Shown here piece by piece: positions 58,948 to 64,000 of a stretch of DNA of 64,000 bases (position 1 is its first letter; each line of letters opens with the position of its first letter). The position numbers and the translations under genes are program-made. The notes under the pieces are model-generated. The model made no database searches, was not told where the DNA came from, and was given only the letters and a program-made list of their open reading frames with translations. Source of the stretch: Beta vulgaris subsp. vulgaris (taxonomy: Eukaryota > Streptophyta > Magnoliopsida > Caryophyllales > Amaranthaceae); contig NC_079209.1 of the NCBI RefSeq assembly GCF_026745355.1, positions 10,512,535 through 10,576,534 of the forward strand, written 5' to 3'.

Positions 58948-59016
58948 ATGGCATCAAAGCGTATCCTCAAGGAACTGAAGGATCTCACAAGGATGAGAGA
59001 TGCTAAGTTTTTTTAA
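58948..59016 (+). pseudogene. 5' fragment of a ubiquitin-conjugating enzyme (E2) gene
   Basis: ATG at 58948 is followed by codons for MASKRILKELKDL, the invariant start of the plant UBC8/9/10-type E2 family, then by unrelated TRMRDAKFF and a stop at 59014-59016. The upstream 100 bp look like a true leader: a CTCTCT run and a telo-box (TAGGGTTTT at 58917-58925), common in plant housekeeping genes. The rest of the E2 (catalytic Cys domain) is absent; copia sequence follows. The E2 would pass ubiquitin from E1 to E3. It is a broken or captured gene start. Confidence 0.7.
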
Positions 59017-59028
59017 CATGTTTTTCCT

Positions 59029-60807
59029 TTGAAAAAGGGTGATATTGCATATGTGTCTTCTTGTTCTTCTCCTGCTGTTGTTTTATCTACTTGTTCTACG
59101 CATGATGTTGTTCTACCTACTAGTGATATTTCTGCTTTGACTTTGAGTAGTAGTTCAGTTGACATGCATGCTAGTAGTTCCTCTGTTGTAGATGAGCCTA
59201 GGAGAAGTAAAAGACCTAGAGTAGCAAAAGACTTTGGTTCTGACTTTCTTACTGCTTTTCAGTCTGAAAGTTCTTGTGTTGACTTGTTAAGTGATGAACT
59301 AGTTTATGTTTTCATGATAGAAGAGGATCTAAAGACCTTTGAGGAGGCAATGAAATCTGTGGATGCTAGTTTTTAGAAAGAGGCCATTAAGAGCGAGTTA
59401 GATTCCATAGTGTCTAACTCTACTTGAGAGTTATTAGACTTACCTAAGGGATCAAAGACCATAGATAGTGAATGGATCTTTAAAAAGAAGTTGAGACCTG
59501 ATGGGACTATTGAGAGGTTTAAAGTTAGGATTGTCATTATGGGCTTCACTCAAAGGAAAGGACTAGATTACTTTGACACTTATTCTCCTGTGACTAAGAT
59601 AGACACCATTAGGTCCCTGCTAGCTCTTGCTGCTATTCATGATTTAGTTATACATCAGATGGATGTTAAGACTGCTTTCCTGAATGGTGACTTATAGGAG
59701 AAGATTTACATGTCTCAACCTGAGGGTTTCGTGGTGCTAGGTCAAGAAGATAAAGTGTGTAAGTTGAGGAAGTCCTTATATGGTCTCAAACAAGCACCAA
59801 ATACTGTTGTGTCAAATGGCTTCATTGTAAACAACTCTGATTCATGTGTGTATTCCAAATTGATAGGATCGGATTGTGTAATTATATGTCTTTATGTGGA
59901 TGACATGCTGATTTTTGGTAGCAGCTTAAAGGTGGTTAATGATACTAAACTTTTCTTGTCTTCAAAGTTTGAGATGAAAGATTTGGGAGAAGCTGATGTG
60001 ATTTTAGGAGTAAGACTTAAGAAAAACTCCGGTCGCATTTCCTTAGTCAGTCTCATTATGTGGAAAAGGTGCTTAAAAAGTTTAATTCCTTTGATGTTGT
60101 TCCAGTGAGTTCTCCCTATGATTCTAGTATTCGTTTGACCAAGAACTTAGGTGAAAGTGTCTCTCAAAGTGAATATGCGAAAATCATAGGTAGTTTGATG
60201 TACCTCATGAATTGTACTCGACCTGACATAGCTTATGTAGTGAGTAGACTAAGTAGATATACCCATAACCCTAGTAATGAACACTAGAGTGCTCTTCATC
60301 GTCTTCTCAGATACCTAAAAGTAACTATTGATTTTTGTCAGCATGTACTCTAAATTTCCTGCTGTTCTTGAAGGATTTTGTGATGCAAATTGGGTATTTG
60401 GTAATGATGAGATTAGTTCAACTAGTGGCTATATGTTTACCCTTGGTGGTGGTGCTGTATCGTGGAAGTCCTCGAAGCAGACTTGTATAGCACGTTCCAC
60501 CATGGAGTCTGAGTTCATTGCCCTTGAGTTGGCACGGAAAGAAGCTGAATGGTTGAGAAATTTGTTGTCTGATGTTCCTTTATGGGGAGGACAGGGTGCA
60601 CCTGTCTCTCTTCATTGTGATTCTCAAGCAGCCATTGGTGTTGCTAAGAACACTTTCTACAATGGTAAGAAGAGACACATACGGATCAGATATGAAGTCG
60701 TCAAACAACTCCTGAAAAATGGGGTAATTTCTTTGGACTATGTGAAATCCGAAAAAAAATCTTGCAGACCCCTGTTACTAAGGGGTTATCTAGGCGAGTT
60801 GTCCTAG
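59029..60807 (+). pseudogene. Ty1/copia reverse transcriptase and RNase H remnant
   Basis: A Ser-rich linker (RRSKRPRVAKDF) precedes the reverse transcriptase: IDSEWIFKKKLRPDGTIERF, YFDTYSPVTKIDTIRSLLAL, IHQMDVKTAFLNGDL, then SLYGLKQAP and CLYVDDMLIFG (YVDD site). A short deletion follows LKQAP. RNase [32 protein letters not shown]. Stops at 59374-59376, about 59427 and 59695, and frameshifts near 60060 and 60330 inactivate it. Gag, protease and integrase are missing upstream. Confidence 0.9.
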
Positions 60808-61385
60808 AGTCGTAGAGAGGGATGGGGTTAAAGCCCATTAGTTGAAATTTTAAGGTGGATACCCGTTTGAGGTCAAACGAAGCCATAAAATTTTAACTTG
60901 CACTACATCTCTCATCCTTATGACGCATGGTGGTGTTTTTTTATCCATAGCCTATTGGTGGTGCTACTGAGACGCACTTGATGGATATACATGGAGAGGT
61001 TGAGCTTTTGCTCTTAATAGTTCCATATCCCTCCGGGGTGGTGTTATTGAAAAACACTTGATGGACTACCTACGTAAGTGTGGAAGTTAAGCCGCCTTCT
61101 ATGAAAGATTGGGTTGTCTTTCTAGAGCACTTATTAGACCCAAGGAATGCGCATGGCTATAAAGCGCTTGTGATGTATCGCGGAGAATGCACAATCTTAA
61201 GGTAGGCATGTGTTGTGGGGGTCTCAACGGAACTATAGTGAGTTCAAGAGAAATTCACTTACTAGATAGTAAGTTGTTGCCTCATTTCACTATGCATCAA
61301 TTCAAATCAAAATATATTGGTGCTTAAGTACTTTCCTTTCCTTACCCAGGCATTTCTTTTCCTTTTCAGAGCCTTTGTGGGGGAT
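60808..61385 (+). other. Copia 3' untranslated region and polypurine tract
   Basis: Non-coding sequence between RNase H and the LTR. It ends TTTGTGGGGGATT, the typical copia polypurine tract directly before the LTR. Confidence 0.7.
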
Positions 61386-62033
61386 TATTGGAGTTAAGGC
61401 TTGAAAAGCCTTAGCTTCTTTTATTCTTTTGTGCCACATTGCTTGTGGGAGGGAATGCCTCCTTGTTTTTATATTCCCTCCCTCCTTCCTATTGTTGCGT
61501 TGGTACTTGAGATGCTTTTGTGGTTGGATGTCATGTTTGGTTTGGGCTTGCTATCACACACGCACGCGCGCGCCGCCCGCCCGGACCAGGCCTTGGGATT
61601 TGGGATTTGGGGAATAAACTTAACAAAATTTTTGGACCCAGGCTGAGCGCGTGTATGACCATTGGAGATTTTTAATGTTTTGACCATTACAGGATTGATG
61701 GCAATCCCTTAATATCCTTCCATTTACTGCCTTCCGTTTTTGGCCCGATTCTCTCCTATAAAATCAGTGCTTCTGATCAGTTTAAGAGATACATAACAAC
61801 ATTTTCTTCTCTTCCTTCTTTTCTCTCTCTTTCCTGGGTTTCGTACTTTTCTCCAAAGTCTATTTTGCTAGTGGTGGCCGTGTAGGCTGCTGTGTAAACC
61901 TTGGGGAGCTTTCCGGCCAGATCAATTACCACCATTGTCGGGTCGTTATTGCTTTTAAGTCAGTGGTCTCCTACCACGGCACAACCTTGAAATCTTTGTT
62001 CTTTTTGCCATTGCGTCCTGTTTGTTTCTAACA
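61386..62033 (+). repeat. 3' LTR of copia element
   Basis: It starts TATTGGAGTTAAGG (a mutated TGTTGGAG start) and ends TTTCTAACA. A TATAAAA box lies near 61759. A GC-rich CGCGCGCG stretch is at 61560-61585. No 5' LTR is found in the window. Confidence 0.65.
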
Positions 62034-63899
62034 AGGGATAATCAAAAGTTAGACTTGAAATTGAGAGATCACGCAAAGGTTGACTTATTTAAAACAATTT
62101 TTCCTTATCATTAAGAACATATGATGAATTTAAAAGTAACGGGGATATATAGTGAATTGTAGAGAATATATTATTGTAGAATGCAAAATTATTCAGGAGT
62201 ATATCATCAAAAACCCGTTGAAATTATACCACACACCGTCTCTAGATATCACTGTACTTTGTTTTATAGGAAAAGGTCGTTGTTCGAATTGGGTGATTTT
62301 GAGAGAAAGACATGAAAGATACTAACTTTAGAAATTCTAAAATGTCTTATAGTACTCGCATAAAACAAGAAGTTTGGGTCTAGGGATCTTTTGTTTGTTC
62401 TCAATATTCGCCAGCTAATTCTAATCCACACAAAAAGCCAATATATCTACCATCAATTGCAATTTTATGATATCTCTTTTTATATTAAGCTCACTGAAGG
62501 TAACTCGGTCTTCATCACTCTTCCAATCTGCATGGAATTTTGATTTTGTGCTGATTAATGTTTCCAACTAATCATAATCGTCAAGTTTGGAATTTGGTTA
62601 GGATTTGAAGTACATTTTTTTTCGTGTTACAAGTACTGATGTTGAGCTTAACTTGATGTTTAGGGTTTGATCCATTTTAATAGAATCAACTTCTATTCAT
62701 AAAATTTCAGACGAAATGCAAAAATATAAAAGTCACGCACATATAGTAAATATACTTGTTGACTTATATTATTCAGTATAGATAGTATGATACACAATTC
62801 AAGACTTTTAGGTTTGAATTCCACTATTCATAAATTTTGTTTGCATCCTGGATGTAACATGCTACATGTGCAATGAACCCTCACACGTACCTAACGAGTA
62901 ATGCCACATTCTCCATTAAATATGATATGTACTACACAAATAATGACATGAAGTTGATGTCATGTTGTCATTTATTTCGTGTCATTTGATATATGTTTTT
63001 ATTTTATTTTTTACATAAGAAACGGTAGTTTCGGAATTAATGGTTATATCAAAGAATTTCTCAAAAAAAATTTAGGGTGGGAATTCCTTTGTCTTTTTTC
63101 CTACTCTAAAAAACTGAGTCCATCAAACTGAATTAAATTAAATATCGTAAAAGTTGGAGTTAAGGATACATTTAGGACCTGAATTATTAGGATTTTCACC
63201 GTTAAGGACCTGGAACTATTTTATGCACCGTTCAGGACCTATTGTCAATTGAAGTTGCAAAATTGTAACTATGGTTAAGCGTGGGGCCCAAATAAAGTAA
63301 TAAATTGGGAAAACCCAAAAAGCAATGATTTGTTGTATTTGGACAAGAGGAAAAATGCAGCGTTTGGCGACTCGTTGCATTGGTATCCATAAACTTGGCA
63401 CCACTATACATAACCTCTACTATCTCTTCCTCCGTACTCATTCACTCTTACACTCTTCATCTTCCACTCTTATCAATACAAGTTTTCTGTCAGATAGATT
63501 TTTTCTGCAAAACACATCAAAATCTTCAAGGTAATTTTCTTTTTCATCTTATGCACTTAAATCTTCATGTTTAAAAAATGTTATGAATTAGGGTTTTGTT
63601 TGAATTTCGAATTTTATAAATCAAATATATGTGAGAATTTGATGTTAAGTTGTTTGAATTATGCTTTCCTATGTGTTTGTGATGTCGTTGAATGTTTTGA
63701 GCATAAAATCTCGTTGAAAAATTCGGACTTCAATGTTTTCATGCCATTATAAGAACTAGTTAAAACAGGGGTTGGGTAAAGTTATAAAATTTTGTTTGTT
63801 TGGGAAAGCTTATTGTGTCTTGGTTCGTTGTTGTTGAAGGCTTAACATGAAAATATCAAAATCTGCTGAGGATGTGCTCTTCAACGAGCACATCATGTG
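62034..63899. other. Stretch without recognised gene
   Basis: AT-rich sequence. Short frames at 63216-63574 are not supported by any motif. A pyrimidine-rich segment near 63420-63490 could be a leader of a gene running out of the window. Confidence 0.5.
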
Positions 63900-64000
63900 C
63901 ATGTATGTGTTCCATTAGAGCCATTGAGCACTATGTGTCACATTACTTTTCAAAAGACACATATCTCAAGGCATACTTGTTTCCATTAGAGCCATTGAAT
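63900..64000 (+). repeat. Possible start of a tandem repeat at window end
   Basis: TTCCATTAGAGCCATTGA occurs at about 63910 and again at about 63981, a 71-bp spacing, with GACACAT-like sequence between. The window ends inside the second copy. Confidence 0.5.

Overview
This window looks like nuclear DNA of a flowering plant, probably a dicot. It is AT-rich and packed with nested plant transposable elements: CACTA/En-Spm, Tat and Athila Ty3, Ty1/copia, plant L1 LINE, Helitron, and Stowaway- and Tourist-like MITEs. Genes have introns, and no intact host gene is visible. The species cannot be read from the sequence. All family names come from motif recognition by eye; no search was run.

Layout. 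1-6434 is the 3' part of a CACTA element whose gene (Transposase_24-like N-terminus, Ulp1-type cysteine protease C-terminus) is broken; two of its introns are filled by tandem arrays of one ~160-170 bp hairpin-forming monomer. 6500-6880 is a broken GRF-type zinc-finger gene. 7221-9735 is a decayed Athila-type Ty3 remnant on the minus strand. 11542-22220 is a structurally complete but mutated Tat-type Ty3 element (LTRs, 5-bp duplication CATAG, gag-pro-pol, 103-bp tandem repeats, and a spliced antisense gene with its own TATA box). 22474-27954 is intergenic with three MITEs. 28170-36160 is a complete CACTA element (3-bp duplication TCT) with TNP2-type genes on the minus strand and a two-variant higher-order ~172 bp tandem array.

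36291-37889 holds a copia LTR remnant, a (TA)n tract and a 519-bp Helitron. 37895-46243 holds two elements with GTGAGAAC-rich inverted ends lying at (TA)n tracts. The first contains an L1-type LINE (39266-44070). The second contains a 1250-bp non-autonomous CACTA element (44687-45936; duplication TAA) that shares subterminal repeats with the first CACTA element. 48861-55084 is an LTR element with 2.8-kb LTRs and only 0.6 kb inside (duplication AATTC). 55085-58850 contains a lone mitochondrial-carrier exon and an unpaired CACTA terminus. 58948-62033 starts with the first 13 codons of a ubiquitin-conjugating E2 gene, joined to a Ty1/copia RT-RNase H remnant with a 3' LTR. The rest is gene-poor.

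Working relationships. The first CACTA family could have supplied transposase for the 1250-bp derivative. The antisense gene of the Tat element is a separate transcription unit nested in the retroelement. The two internal arrays show two different CACTA elements amplifying ~160-172 bp units, a length typical of plant satellites.
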